From Lichenibacterium dinghuense (GTDB taxonomy: Bacteria > Pseudomonadota > Alphaproteobacteria > Rhizobiales > Beijerinckiaceae), in the NCBI RefSeq assembly GCF_021730615.1, contig NZ_JAJLMN010000001.1, positions 4,847,501 to 4,911,500 on the forward strand: 64,000 nt of DNA, given 5' to 3'. Of the stretch, positions 44,328 to 53,387 are shown piece after piece. The position numbers were made by a program, and so were the translations under genes. Within the stretch, counting starts at the first letter, position 1; the number at the start of each line of letters is the position of its first letter. The notes under the pieces were generated by a model. The model was not told the DNA's origin. It saw nothing but the letters and a program-made list of their open reading frames with translations, and made no database searches.

Positions 44328-45815
44328 ATGGCCGACCCGCACCCGACCGGCCTCCGCTGCCGAGGCCTCGAGAAGCGCTACGGCGGCCGCCTCGTGCTCC
44401 GCTCCGTCGACCTGTCGCTCATGCCGGGCAGCGTGCTCGGGCTCATCGGCGAGAACGGCGCCGGCAAGTCGACCACCAACTCCATCATCGCCGGGGTGGT
44501 GGCGGCCTCGGGCGGCGAGATGACGCTCGACGGCGCGCCCTACCGCCCCGCCTCGCCTTCTGACGCGCTGCACCAGGGCGTGGCGTTGATCCACCAGGAG
44601 ATCCGCCTGCTGCCGGGCCTCACGGTCGCGGAGAACATGTTCCTCGGCCGGCAGCCGACCGGAGGCCTCACCATCGACCGCGCCCGGATGGTGCGGGAAT
44701 CGCAGGCGGCCCTCGACGCCCTCGGCGTCCGGGTCGACGCGCGGCGCACCGTCGGCGGCCTGTCCATGGCGGTCCAGCAGGGCATCGAGATCGCCAAGGC
44801 GGTGATCCGGAAGCCCCGGTACATCATCTTCGACGAGCCCACGGCCTCGCTCGGCGAGGCCGAGGCCGAGCGCATCTTCGCGCAGATCCGCGCCCTCAAG
44901 GCCGGCGGGGCCGGCATCGTCTACGTGTCCCACCGCCTCGACGAGGTGCGCGAGGTGTCCGACCGCGTCGCCTGCCTGCGCGACGGCGAGAAGGTGGCCG
45001 ACTGGGACCACGCGCCCGCCAAGCAGGACATGATCAACGCCATGGTGGGGCGCGACTTCACCTTCGAGCACCACGCGCCGCCGCCGCGCGGCGAGCACGT
45101 GGTGCTCAAGGTCGAGGGCGCGAGCCGCGGCAAGGCCTTCCGCGACGTGTCCTTCGACGTCGCCGAGGGCGAGATCCTCGGCTTCGCCGGCCTGATCGGC
45201 GCCGGCCGCACCGAAGTGGTGCGCGCCATCTCGGGCGCCGACCGGCTCGACCGCGGCAGCATCCACGTCGACGGCCGCCCGGTGAGCTTCAAGAGCCCCA
45301 GGGGCGCCATCAAGGCCGGCATCTTCATGGTGCCGGAGGACCGCAAGGGGCAGGGCCTGCTGCTGGAGCGCGCCGTGGGCGAGAACATCGCGCTGCCCTG
45401 GGAAAGCAAGATCGGGCGCGGCGGCATGGTCACGGCCGCCGGCATCGACCGGGTCGCGCAGGACCAGAAGCGCCGCTTCGACATCCGCGGCCGCATGGCC
45501 TCGCCGGTCGGCCGCATGTCCGGCGGCAACCAGCAGAAGGTGCTGATCGCCAAGTGGCTCGTGGAGAACCCCAAGGTCTTCATCATCGACGAGCCGACGC
45601 GCGGCGTCGACGTCGGCGCCAAGATGGCGATCTACGAGATCATCCGCGGGCTGGCGGCGGCCGGCGTGGCCGTGATCGTGGTGTCCTCGGAGCTGGAAGA
45701 GGTGCTGGGCCTCGCCCACCGCGTGTTGGTCATGTCCGGCGGGCGGCAGCGCGGGATCCTGTCGCGCGAGGAAGCGACGCCCGAGCGTGTCATGTCGCTG
45801 GCGGTCGCGGCATGA
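44328..45815 (+). CDS. Sugar ABC transporter double ATP-binding protein (RbsA/MglA type)
   Basis: The 495-residue protein has two ATPase domains. The first has Walker A GENGAGKST and Walker B IIFDEPTAS; the second has GLIGAGRTEV (degenerate Walker A, normal for this type), MSGGNQQKVLIAKWL and FIIDEPTRGVDVGAK. ATG 44328 is used because it begins the conserved part after GAGG; a longer frame runs into the hairpin. It energises the permease encoded next, and belongs to the ribose-type importers seen in ery loci. Confidence 0.93.
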   Translation: MADPHPTGLRCRGLEKRYGGRLVLRSVDLSLMPGSVLGLIGENGAGKSTTNSIIAGVVAASGGEMTLDGAPYRPASPSDALHQGVALIHQEIRLLPGLTVAENMFLGRQPTGGLTIDRARMVRESQAALDALGVRVDARRTVGGLSMAVQQGIEIAKAVIRKPRYIIFDEPTASLGEAEAERIFAQIRALKAGGAGIVYVSHRLDEVREVSDRVACLRDGEKVADWDHAPAKQDMINAMVGRDFTFEHHAPPPRGEHVVLKVEGASRGKAFRDVSFDVAEGEILGFAGLIGAGRTEVVRAISGADRLDRGSIHVDGRPVSFKSPRGAIKAGIFMVPEDRKGQGLLLERAVGENIALPWESKIGRGGMVTAAGIDRVAQDQKRRFDIRGRMASPVGRMSGGNQQKVLIAKWLVENPKVFIIDEPTRGVDVGAKMAIYEIIRGLAAAGVAVIVVSSELEEVLGLAHRVLVMSGGRQRGILSREEATPERVMSLAVAA

Positions 45816-45872
45816 CCCGCCGCCCGCCGCCGCGACGATAGAACGAACAAGCGAAGCCCCGGGAGGTCCGAC

Positions 45873-46865
45873 GTGCTCCAATCCACCAACGCGACAGACG
45901 CGGCCCACGCCGGCGCGCAGGAGAGCGCCAAGGAGCGCGCCCTCGGCCTGGTCCGCCTCGTGCCGGGGCCGCTGATCGGCCTCGTGGTCGTGATCGTCGT
46001 CCTGTCGTACCTGTCGCCCTACTTCCTGACGACGCGCAACATCGTCAACATCTTCAGCCAGGTGTCGGACATCGGCATCATGGCGGTGGGCGCCGCCCTG
46101 GTGATCATCACCGGCGGCATCGACCTGTCGGTGGGCGCCGTGCTGGCGTCGAGCCTGATGGTGAACGCGTGGCTGTACCGCTACGGCGGCGTGCCCTTCC
46201 CGCTGGCCGTGGTGGCTGGCCTGCTGTTCGGCACCGCCGTCGGCTTCGTCAACGGCGCCCTCTCGACCTACGCCCGCATCCAGCCCTTCGTGGCGACGCT
46301 CGCCACCATGTCGGCCTGCTCGGGCTTCGCGCTGTTCATCACCGACGGCAGCCCCATCACGACCTTCCCGGACTGGTACACGAACATCACCGCGATCAAC
46401 GTCCTCGGCGTGCCCTTCGAGGCTGTGATCCTGGTCACCATCTATCTCATCACCGCCTTCTGGCTGCGCTACCGGCCGAGCGGCCGCGCCCTCTACGCGG
46501 TGGGCGGCAACGAGGAAGTGGCGCGCCTGTCCGGCCTCGACGTTCAGCGCATCCGCGTCGGCACCTACGCGATCGCGGGCTTCCTCGCCGCCCTGGCCGG
46601 AATGATCGTCGGCTCGCGGCTCGACTCGGCCCAGCCCACCGCAGGCGTCAACGACCTGCTCAGCGTCATCGCGGTCGTGGTCATCGGCGGCGCCTCCCTG
46701 GCCGGCGGCGCCGGCTCCATGCTCGGCACCTTCATCGGCCTCCTCACCATCGGCGTGCTGCGCAACGGCATGGGCCTGCTCAACGTGTCGCCGAACCTCC
46801 AGCCCGTCGTGATCGGCGGCGCGATCATCCTCGCCGTCCTGACGGACCGGCGCTCGCGCCACTGA
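45873..46865 (+). CDS. Sugar ABC transporter permease (RbsC type)
   Basis: This 330-residue inner-membrane protein has about eight to ten helices. It carries the RbsC signatures IMAVGAALVIITGGIDLSVG and RPSGRALYAVGGNEEVARLS and a C-terminal GGASLAGGAGSMLGTFIG. GTG start at 45873 after GGGAGG. Forms the channel for the importer of this locus. Confidence 0.93.
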   Translation: MLQSTNATDAAHAGAQESAKERALGLVRLVPGPLIGLVVVIVVLSYLSPYFLTTRNIVNIFSQVSDIGIMAVGAALVIITGGIDLSVGAVLASSLMVNAWLYRYGGVPFPLAVVAGLLFGTAVGFVNGALSTYARIQPFVATLATMSACSGFALFITDGSPITTFPDWYTNITAINVLGVPFEAVILVTIYLITAFWLRYRPSGRALYAVGGNEEVARLSGLDVQRIRVGTYAIAGFLAALAGMIVGSRLDSAQPTAGVNDLLSVIAVVVIGGASLAGGAGSMLGTFIGLLTIGVLRNGMGLLNVSPNLQPVVIGGAIILAVLTDRRSRH

Positions 46866-46924
46866 CGCGCGCCCGCCACCCGCGTAGCCCCGCCCGCGCG
46901 CGGGGTCGTCCCAGGAGTACCCCC

Positions 46925-48400
46925 ATGCCGCTCGACCTCGAACTGTCGGACCTGAACGACCTCGACAGGATCCGCGACGCGCTGTCCCGCAACGATCCGC
47001 GCGGGCAGTTCACCGCGCTCAGCATGGACAGGCTGACCATCGCCGACGACGCGGTCGACGGGCTGATCGCAGCGGTCGAGCGGCAGCTCGCGCGGGCCGG
47101 GCGGCCCGCGGCGCGCGACACCCGCGTTCGCCTCGTCGCCGACGCCGTCACGATCCGGCGCGACGGCCGCGACCTCAAGGCGGACGTCTTCGCGCGGCTG
47201 AGCGAGCGCTTCGCCGCGGAGCGCGTTACCCTCGACGACGGCCAGCCGGCCCTCCACGCCGACGAGGCGATGCAGGACCGCGCGGCCGAGCTCTGCGTCG
47301 GCGCCGACTGCATCGTGTCGGTCGGGGGCGGCACCATCACGGACATCGCCAAGATCGCCGCCCTGCGCAACGGCGTGCCCGTGCACGTGGTGGTGCAGAC
47401 CGCAGCCTCGGTCGACGGCTTCACGGACAACTTCTCCGTGGTGCTGCAGAAGGGCGTGAAACGTACGCTGCTGACGCGCTGGCCCGACGAGGTGCTGACG
47501 GACGGCCGCGTGGTCGCCGGCGCCCCGCCGGCGCTGAGCGCCGCTGGCCTCGGCGAGATGCTGTCCATGTTCGTGGCGCCCGGCGACTGGCTGCTGGCCT
47601 TCAGGCTCGGGCAGGACGACTCCTACACGCCCGTGCTGGTCGAGATGCTGGCCGTCTGCGGCGCGGGCATCCGGGACTGGTCGGTGGGCGTCGGCCGGGC
47701 CGAGGTCGACGGGCTGCGGCGCCTCGCCTCCGGCCTCGCCATGCGCGGCATCGTCACCGGCGTCGGCGGCACCAGCGCGTCGCTGTCCGGGATGGAGCAC
47801 CTCGTCAGCCACATGCTCGACATGCACGGCGCCGAGACGGGCGAGCCGACGGGGCTCCACGGCGCGCAGGTCGGCGTGGCCTCGGTCATCGCCTCCGCGG
47901 CCTGGGAGCACTTCTGCGCCCGCATGGAGGCGGAGCCGATCGATCCCGCGCGCCTGTTCGGCGACGCCGGAGTCTGGGAGGACCGCGTCCGCACCGCCTT
48001 CGCCGGGCTCGACCGGACCGGGCGCCTCGGCGGGCAGTGCTGGGGCCACTACCGGCTGAAGCTCGCCAAGTGGCACGCCAACCGCCCCGCCGTGGAGCGC
48101 TTCTTCGCCGACTGGCCCGCCATCCGCGACGCCCGCGACGCGGTCGTGCTCAAGGCCGATGCCGTGGCGTCATGCCTCCACGACGGCCGCGCCCCCAAGC
48201 GCTTCGGCGATCTCGACCCCGCCCCGTCCGAGCGGCTGATCCGCTGGGCCGCCCTGAACTGCCAGTTCATGCGCGAGCGCTTCACGGTGGCGGACCTCCT
48301 CACCTTCGCGGGCTGGTGGGACGAGGAGGGCGTGACGGCCGTGTTCGACCGCGTCGAGCGCGCCTGCGCGGCGGCCGAAGCCGGGGCGAGGGCCGCATGA
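46925..48400 (+). CDS. sn-Glycerol-1-phosphate dehydrogenase-like (iron/zinc alcohol dehydrogenase superfamily)
   Basis: The 491-residue protein has the dehydroquinate-synthase/G1PDH fold: NAD motif SVGGGTITDIAKIAALRNG, VQTAASVDGFTDNFSV, and metal ligands in GDWLLAF (Asp), HLVSHMLDMHG (His) and GLHGAQVGV (His). The family includes glycerol-1-phosphate dehydrogenase (EgsA/AraM), which interconverts DHAP and glycerol-1-phosphate. It is longer than typical AraM (about 400 residues) because of extended ends. It overlaps the FGGY kinase gene by ATGA. Exact substrate unknown; a polyol phosphate of the opposite configuration to that used by the GlpD-like enzyme is possible. Confidence 0.85.
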   Translation: MPLDLELSDLNDLDRIRDALSRNDPRGQFTALSMDRLTIADDAVDGLIAAVERQLARAGRPAARDTRVRLVADAVTIRRDGRDLKADVFARLSERFAAERVTLDDGQPALHADEAMQDRAAELCVGADCIVSVGGGTITDIAKIAALRNGVPVHVVVQTAASVDGFTDNFSVVLQKGVKRTLLTRWPDEVLTDGRVVAGAPPALSAAGLGEMLSMFVAPGDWLLAFRLGQDDSYTPVLVEMLAVCGAGIRDWSVGVGRAEVDGLRRLASGLAMRGIVTGVGGTSASLSGMEHLVSHMLDMHGAETGEPTGLHGAQVGVASVIASAAWEHFCARMEAEPIDPARLFGDAGVWEDRVRTAFAGLDRTGRLGGQCWGHYRLKLAKWHANRPAVERFFADWPAIRDARDAVVLKADAVASCLHDGRAPKRFGDLDPAPSERLIRWAALNCQFMRERFTVADLLTFAGWWDEEGVTAVFDRVERACAAAEAGARAA

Positions 48401-49929
48401 CGCGCGACCTCGTCGTCGGGCTCGACGTTTCCACCACCGCCGCGAAAGCGGTGGTGTGGGACATGGGCGGCCACGCGGTCGCGGAAGGGCGGCTGTCGAT
48501 CCCGCGCGCGAGCTCCCATCCCGGCTGGGGCGAGCAGGATCCGGCCGACTGGTGGCGCGCCACCGTCGAGGCGCTGCGCCGCGCGACCGCGCAGGTCGAC
48601 GGGAACCGGATCGCCGCCCTGTCGATCGCCCACCAGCGCGAGTCCTTCGCGTGCCTCGACGCGGAGGGCGAGGCCGTGCGCCCGGCTATCCTGTGGCTCG
48701 ACACGCGGGCCACGGCGGAGATCGTGGCCCACGGCGACGCGCGGGTCCACGAGGTCACAGGCAAACCACCCAACACGGCGACGAGCTGGTACAAGCTGCT
48801 CTGGCTCCAGCGGCACGAGCCCGACGCCATGGCGCGCACGCGCCGGGTCGTCGACGTGCAGGCCTACCTCGTCCACCGCATGACCGGGCGATGGCGGACC
48901 TCCTTCGGCAGCGCCGACCCCATGGGCCTGCTCGACATGCGCGCCTTCGCGCTCGACGCGGAGCTGCTCCGACGTGTCGGCCTCGCGGCCGAACAGGTGC
49001 CCGAGCTGTCCCCCTCGGGCGTCGAGCTCGGCCGCCTCGCGGACGGCGTGGCAACGGCCGCGGGCCTGACGCCGGGCCTGCCGGTCATCGCCGGCATCGG
49101 CGACGGGCAGGCGGCCGGCCTCGGCGCGGGCATCACGGCGCCCGGCGCCGCCTACCTCAACCTCGGCACCGGCATCGTGTCGGGCACGTTCAGCGCGGAC
49201 TATCGCTGGGGACGCGAGTTCCGCACCATGTGCGGGGCCGCGCCCGGCACATACATGCCCGAAACCTTCATCGGCGGCGGCACCTTCAACGTCAGCTGGT
49301 TCGTGGACCAGTTCTCGGACGCGGACGTGCGGCCCTTCGGCCTCCAGGACTCGGCCGAGCGCATCCTCGAGATCGCGGCCGAGAAGGTGCCGGCCGGGTC
49401 GGACGGGCTGCTGGTCCTGCCCTACCTGTCGGGCGCGCTGTCGCCGTATTGGGACAGCGACGCCCGCGGCGTCTTCCTCGGCCTGTCCGCGCATCACGGG
49501 CGCTCCCACATGTATCGGGCCCTTCTGGAGGGCCTGGCGATGGAGCAGCGGCTGTCGACCACCGGCGCCGAGGCGGCGCTGGGCGTGCCGATCGAACGCC
49601 TGCGCGTGATGGGCGGGGGCTCGCGCAGCCCGCTCTGGTGCCAGATCGTCGCCGACGTGCTCGGGCGCCCGGTGGAGGTCACGCGCGAGACGGAGACGAC
49701 CTGCCTCGGTGCCGGCATGCTGGCCGCCGTGGGCGCGGGCCTCCACGCGAGCATCGCCGATGCCGCCGCGGCGATGAGCGGGACGCGCGAGGTCTATCGT
49801 CCGCACGCGCCGACCGCGTCCTTCTACGGCGACCTCTACGAGGTGTACCGCGGGCTCTACCCGCGCCTGCGGGACAGCTTCGCGCATCTCCAGGAGGTGT
49901 TGAAGAGCCGCGGCGCGGCCGGGGGCTGA
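48397..49929 (+). CDS. FGGY-family carbohydrate kinase (xylulokinase/erythritol-kinase-like), first copy
   Basis: This 510-residue kinase has the N-terminal phosphate motif VVGLDVSTTAAKAVV, IAHQRESFACLD, the catalytic Asp in IAGIGDGQAAGLGAG, and the C-terminal FGGY ATP motif VMGGGSRSPLWCQIVADVLG. It phosphorylates a sugar or polyol. It is the last gene of the long plus-strand operon, coupled to the G1PDH-like gene, and ends in a hairpin shared with the convergent regulator. Confidence 0.9.
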   Translation: MTRDLVVGLDVSTTAAKAVVWDMGGHAVAEGRLSIPRASSHPGWGEQDPADWWRATVEALRRATAQVDGNRIAALSIAHQRESFACLDAEGEAVRPAILWLDTRATAEIVAHGDARVHEVTGKPPNTATSWYKLLWLQRHEPDAMARTRRVVDVQAYLVHRMTGRWRTSFGSADPMGLLDMRAFALDAELLRRVGLAAEQVPELSPSGVELGRLADGVATAAGLTPGLPVIAGIGDGQAAGLGAGITAPGAAYLNLGTGIVSGTFSADYRWGREFRTMCGAAPGTYMPETFIGGGTFNVSWFVDQFSDADVRPFGLQDSAERILEIAAEKVPAGSDGLLVLPYLSGALSPYWDSDARGVFLGLSAHHGRSHMYRALLEGLAMEQRLSTTGAEAALGVPIERLRVMGGGSRSPLWCQIVADVLGRPVEVTRETETTCLGAGMLAAVGAGLHASIADAAAAMSGTREVYRPHAPTASFYGDLYEVYRGLYPRLRDSFAHLQEVLKSRGAAGG

Positions 49930-49948
49930 CCCCTCCGGCGGGGTCAGC
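49925..49948. terminator. Bidirectional hairpin between convergent kinase and regulator genes
   Basis: GCTGACCCC pairs with GGGGTCAGC around TCCGGC: a perfect 9-bp stem. The stop codons of both convergent genes lie in the two arms. No T run follows on either side, so it may act as a Rho-dependent or blocking structure rather than a classic terminator. Confidence 0.55.
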
Positions 49949-50891
49949 GGCGGTCGAGCAGGAAGGCCGCGGTGTTCTCGTCGCTGACCAGCGCGGTGAC
50001 GAAGCCGCCGCGCAGGCTGGCCAGCAGCGCGTCCCGCTTGAGCTCGCCCCCCGCCACGGCCATCCGCCGCGGGATCGCCCTGAAGTCTTCGAGCGAGATG
50101 CTGATCGGGTTGATCGACGGGGGGAGCTCGACGGGCTGGCCGTCCCGGTCGATCCAGCGGCACACGATGTCGCCCACGGCCCGGCGGTCCGCCAGGAACC
50201 GCCTCTGCTCGGGGGTGATGTGGCCGATCTTGAAGAGCGTGGCCTCGTCGTGCATCGCCCCCATGCTGTAGACCACCGTGGACGCGTTGCGCGCCAGCTC
50301 GAGGGACTCCCGGATGCCGGGGTCGTTGGCGAGCCCGGCCGCCGTCGCCTCGTCTTGGACGTAGACCGGGGCCAGCAGCGGGCGCACGGTCGCGCCGAAG
50401 CGCTGCCCGACCTGCGTCGCGATCTCGTTGGTGTTGGTGCCGAGTTCGGCGTTGTGGAGGCCGCCCACCATGGCCACCACCTGGACCCCGGGCACCGTGT
50501 TCTGGCCCACCAGCGCGTCCGCCATGGCCTGCATGGTGCTGCCCCAGCTCACGGCCAGCACGGCGTCCTCGACCACCAGGGCGGCCAGCAGCTCGGCCGC
50601 GGCGCGGCCGAGCCAGCGCTTCTGGATCGCGCCGTCGTCCGCCACCGGCACGATGCGCACGCTGTCGAGCCCGTAGGCGCGCTCCAGGTCGCGCTCGGCG
50701 CGGAACATGCCGGAGGTCACGTTGAGGGTGACCTTGACCAGCCCCTCGTCCTTGGCGCGCCGGAGCAGGCGCGTGACGGTGCTGCGGCTGACGCCGAGCA
50801 GCCGCGCGATGTCGCCTTGCGTCAACTCCTCATGGTAGTACAGCCAGGCGGCGCGGGCCACATCGCTTCCGCTGGTGTCGAAGTCGTTCAT
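49944..50891 (-). CDS. SorC-family sugar-binding transcriptional regulator
   Basis: The 315-residue protein has an N-terminal HTH (residues 20-46, ELTQGDIARLLGVSRSTVTR) and a SorC sugar-phosphate-binding domain (AVSWGSTMQAMADALVG, MVGGLHNAELGTNTNEIA). The family includes EryD, the erythritol repressor, and DeoR of Bacillus. ATG 50891 is the first Met before the conserved part. Its gene is divergent from the second FGGY kinase, with operator B in between, so it is probably autoregulated. Three copies of the same dyad define its regulon here. The inducer is expected to be a phosphorylated intermediate. Confidence 0.92.
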   Translation of the reverse strand: MNDFDTSGSDVARAAWLYYHEELTQGDIARLLGVSRSTVTRLLRRAKDEGLVKVTLNVTSGMFRAERDLERAYGLDSVRIVPVADDGAIQKRWLGRAAAELLAALVVEDAVLAVSWGSTMQAMADALVGQNTVPGVQVVAMVGGLHNAELGTNTNEIATQVGQRFGATVRPLLAPVYVQDEATAAGLANDPGIRESLELARNASTVVYSMGAMHDEATLFKIGHITPEQRRFLADRRAVGDIVCRWIDRDGQPVELPPSINPISISLEDFRAIPRRMAVAGGELKRDALLASLRGGFVTALVSDENTAAFLLDRR

Positions 50892-50920
50892 CGGTCCGCC
50901 TTTATCGACCCATGCCTGCG

Positions 50921-50949
50921 TTGCAATCGCTTTTTTTCGCTGATACAAA
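50921..50949 (+). promoter_or_regulatory. Promoter of the second FGGY kinase gene
   Basis: TTGCAA, 17 nt, TACAAA: identical boxes and spacing to the promoter at 37217-37245. The -10 box overlaps the left arm of operator B. A T7 run lies in the spacer. Confidence 0.65.
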
Positions 50950-50977
50950 TGTGCAAGCCATAAAAATATGCGTCAGC
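50940..50977 (+). promoter_or_regulatory. SorC-family operator, site B
   Basis: Left arm CTGATACAAA, centre AAGCCATAA, right arm TGCGTCAGC, same 38-nt layout as site A. It sits in the divergent region between the regulator gene (minus) and the kinase gene (plus), so it can serve both repression of the kinase and autoregulation. Confidence 0.68.
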
Positions 50978-51008
50978 AGACGTGACATCATCGGGAGGAG
51001 GCAGACCC

Positions 51009-52493
51009 ATGCTGATCGGAGTCGATCTCGGGACGTCGATGATCAAGGCGGCCGCTTTCTCGCCCGAGGGTGAGAGCCTGGCGGTGGCGTCGCGCCGGCC
51101 CACCCTGCGGCATCTCAGCCACGACCGGATCGAGCAGGATTTCGAGGAGGTCGTCGCCGCGGTGGGGACGGTCGTGGCCGAGGTGCGCGCCGCGGCGGCC
51201 CGCGAGCCGACCGCGGTCGGCATCACGGGGCAGAGCGACGGCCTGTGGCTGCTCGACGCCGACGGCCATCCCGTCCGCCCCGCGGTCTCCTGGCTCGACG
51301 GGCGCGGCAACCCCTATCTCCAGCGCTGGATGGACGACGGCACCTACGAGGCCGTGTTCCGGCGCAACGGCAACGCCATGTTCGCCGGCAGCCACGCCCC
51401 GCTGATGGCGGCCCTCGCCGACGGCGATCCCGCCGCGCTCGACCGGGCCGCCACCGCGAGCTACCTCAAGGACGGCATCCTGCAGCGCCTCACCGGCGTC
51501 CGCGTGACCGAAGCCTCGGACGCGTCGCTGCCCTTCCTCGACACGCGCACGCGCCAGTACGACCCCGAGATCCTGCGCCTGCTCGGGCTGGAGCGCCACG
51601 CGCGCCTGCTCGCCCCCGTGGCGCCCTCGCCGGCCCGGGCCCATCCGCTCAACGCCGCCGGCGCCGCGCTGACGGGGCTGCCCGTGGGCCTGCCCGTCCA
51701 TGCGGGCCCGTTCGACCTGCCGGCCTGCGCCATCGGGGCGGGCGTCGACCGGCTCGGCGACGGCCTCATCACGCTCGGCACCACCCTGGCCTGCCAGGTG
51801 CTGCGGGATGCCGTGGACACCACGGGCGAGCCGATGGGCATGACGCTCTGCATGCCCGAGGAGGGACGCTGGCTGCGCGCCGTGCCGGCCATGGTGGGCA
51901 CGGCCTCGCTCGACTGGGTCCTGGCCCTGGTCGGCGCCAAGCCGCCGGAGCTGGAAGCGCTGCTGGCCGAGAGCCGCCCCGGAGCTCGGGGCGTGACGGC
52001 GCTGCCCTATTTCGCCGCCACGGGCGAGCGGGCGCCGTTCTGCGACGTTTCGGCGCGCGGCCAGCTCGTCGGGTTGACGATGGGCACGGGGCGCGCGGAC
52101 CTGGTCATGGCGGTCTGCGAATCCGTGGCCTATGCGGCGCGCCACTGCATCGAAGCGGCGGGCCTCGACGGGCGCCTTTCGGTCTGCGGCGGCGGCGTCG
52201 GCTCGCGGGTGTGGGTGCAGATGGTGGCCGACGTGCTCCAGCAGCCGTTGCACATCGCGCGCCGGCCCGAGGTGGGGGCGCGCGGCGCCGCCATGGCGGC
52301 GATGGACGTGACCGGCATCGCCTACGACCGCGAGGCCTGGACGCGCTCCGAGTATGTCGTCGAGCCGCGCCAGGGCACCGCGCATTACGAGGACGGCTTC
52401 GCGCACTACCTCGAGACGGTCGCCTCGGCGCGGGCGCTGTGGCACAGCCCCGCGCGGCGTCGGCTCGAAGCCGCATCCCGCTCCGCGGCCTGA
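51009..52493 (+). CDS. FGGY-family carbohydrate kinase (xylulokinase-like), second copy
   Basis: The 494-residue kinase has MLIGVDLGTSMIKAAAF at the start, GITGQSDGLWLLD, catalytic Asp in AGPFDLPACAIGAG, and CGGGVGSRVWVQMVADVLQQ for the ATP fold. It shares only family-level similarity with the first kinase, so the two likely have different substrates. A strong GGAGGAGG site precedes ATG 51009. It has its own promoter and operator B and is convergent with the HAD gene. Confidence 0.9.
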   Translation: MLIGVDLGTSMIKAAAFSPEGESLAVASRRPTLRHLSHDRIEQDFEEVVAAVGTVVAEVRAAAAREPTAVGITGQSDGLWLLDADGHPVRPAVSWLDGRGNPYLQRWMDDGTYEAVFRRNGNAMFAGSHAPLMAALADGDPAALDRAATASYLKDGILQRLTGVRVTEASDASLPFLDTRTRQYDPEILRLLGLERHARLLAPVAPSPARAHPLNAAGAALTGLPVGLPVHAGPFDLPACAIGAGVDRLGDGLITLGTTLACQVLRDAVDTTGEPMGMTLCMPEEGRWLRAVPAMVGTASLDWVLALVGAKPPELEALLAESRPGARGVTALPYFAATGERAPFCDVSARGQLVGLTMGTGRADLVMAVCESVAYAARHCIEAAGLDGRLSVCGGGVGSRVWVQMVADVLQQPLHIARRPEVGARGAAMAAMDVTGIAYDREAWTRSEYVVEPRQGTAHYEDGFAHYLETVASARALWHSPARRRLEAASRSAA

Positions 52494-52513
52494 GGGGGCC
52501 GCGGCCCGGGGGC

Positions 52514-53320
52514 TCACGCCGCCCCGGCCCGCGCCGCGAGCAGGCGCTTGGCGATCTCGACGAAGCCGCGGCCGCCGCCGCCCCGCGTCACGTAGGCGGG
52601 CTCGGCGTCGATGCGCCCCGCGAAGTCGCGCACGCCCGCCACCCCGCAGGCGTTGGGGAAGAAGCCGAACATCGGCGCGTCGTTGGGGCTGTCGCCCACG
52701 AAGATGATGCGGTCGCGGTCGCGGTCCACGTCGAGGCCGGCGACGTCGCGCGCGAAGCGCCGCGTCATCGACAGCTTGTCGTACTGGCCGAACCAGCCGT
52801 TGACGTGGATCGACGACACCTTGGCCACGGCCCCCATCTCCTCGAAGATGGCCTTGATGCGCGCGACGGCTTCGGGCCCGAGCGGCGCCACGTCCTCGCA
52901 GAAGTCGATGGCGAGGTCCGCCTCGCGGTAGGCCTGGTCGGCCGACACCGCCGAGCCGGGAACCTCGGCGAGCACGCGCTCCTTCACGGCTTCGAGCCGC
53001 GCGCGGTTGGCGGCCCGCTCGGCCTCCGTGGCCGCGAAGGCGCGGCGCATGGTCCGTGCCGCCCGGTCGTAGGCGAAGTAGAGCGCGCCGTTCTCGCCCA
53101 CGATGCCGGCCACGGGCCAGATCCGGGCGATGAGGTCGCACCAGCCGGCGGGCCGGCCGGTGATCGGCGCCACGACGAAGCCCGCGTTCGAGAGGTCCTC
53201 GACGGCCCGGTAGGCTTCCGCCGGCAGGCGCCCCTCGTGGGTCATCGTGTCGTCGATGTCGGTGAGGACGAGACGCACCCGCGCGGCCTCGTGCTCCGGC
53301 ATGTCCTCAAGCGGACGCAT
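52514..53320 (-). CDS. HAD-family (IIB, Cof-type) phosphatase
   Basis: The 268-residue hydrolase has motif I VLTDIDDTMTH (nucleophile Asp), a Thr in APITGRPAG, Lys in YDKLSMTRRF, and motif IV IIFVGDSPNDAPMFGFF; the C2-type cap lies between. Such enzymes dephosphorylate sugar phosphates or polyol phosphates. ATG 53320 follows GGGGAGGAA. Operator C lies about 70 bp upstream, so it is probably part of the SorC regulon. It could remove toxic sugar phosphates or produce the free form. Confidence 0.9.
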   Translation of the reverse strand: MRPLEDMPEHEAARVRLVLTDIDDTMTHEGRLPAEAYRAVEDLSNAGFVVAPITGRPAGWCDLIARIWPVAGIVGENGALYFAYDRAARTMRRAFAATEAERAANRARLEAVKERVLAEVPGSAVSADQAYREADLAIDFCEDVAPLGPEAVARIKAIFEEMGAVAKVSSIHVNGWFGQYDKLSMTRRFARDVAGLDVDRDRDRIIFVGDSPNDAPMFGFFPNACGVAGVRDFAGRIDAEPAYVTRGGGGRGFVEIAKRLLAARAGAA

Positions 53321-53387
53321 GGCGTTCCTCCCCGGTCTTACGTCGGACCTCCGCGATTGCGAGCGGCCCGTCGGGCCCGTGTTCGGG

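Noticed and set aside
44298-46862. Long minus-strand frame opposite the sugar transporter genes
   Set aside because: Asp/His/Gly-rich translation without domains; opposite clear ABC transporter genes.
50931-50937. T7 run before operator B as a terminator
   Set aside because: No GC-rich hairpin precedes it on the plus strand, and it lies in the spacer of the predicted promoter.
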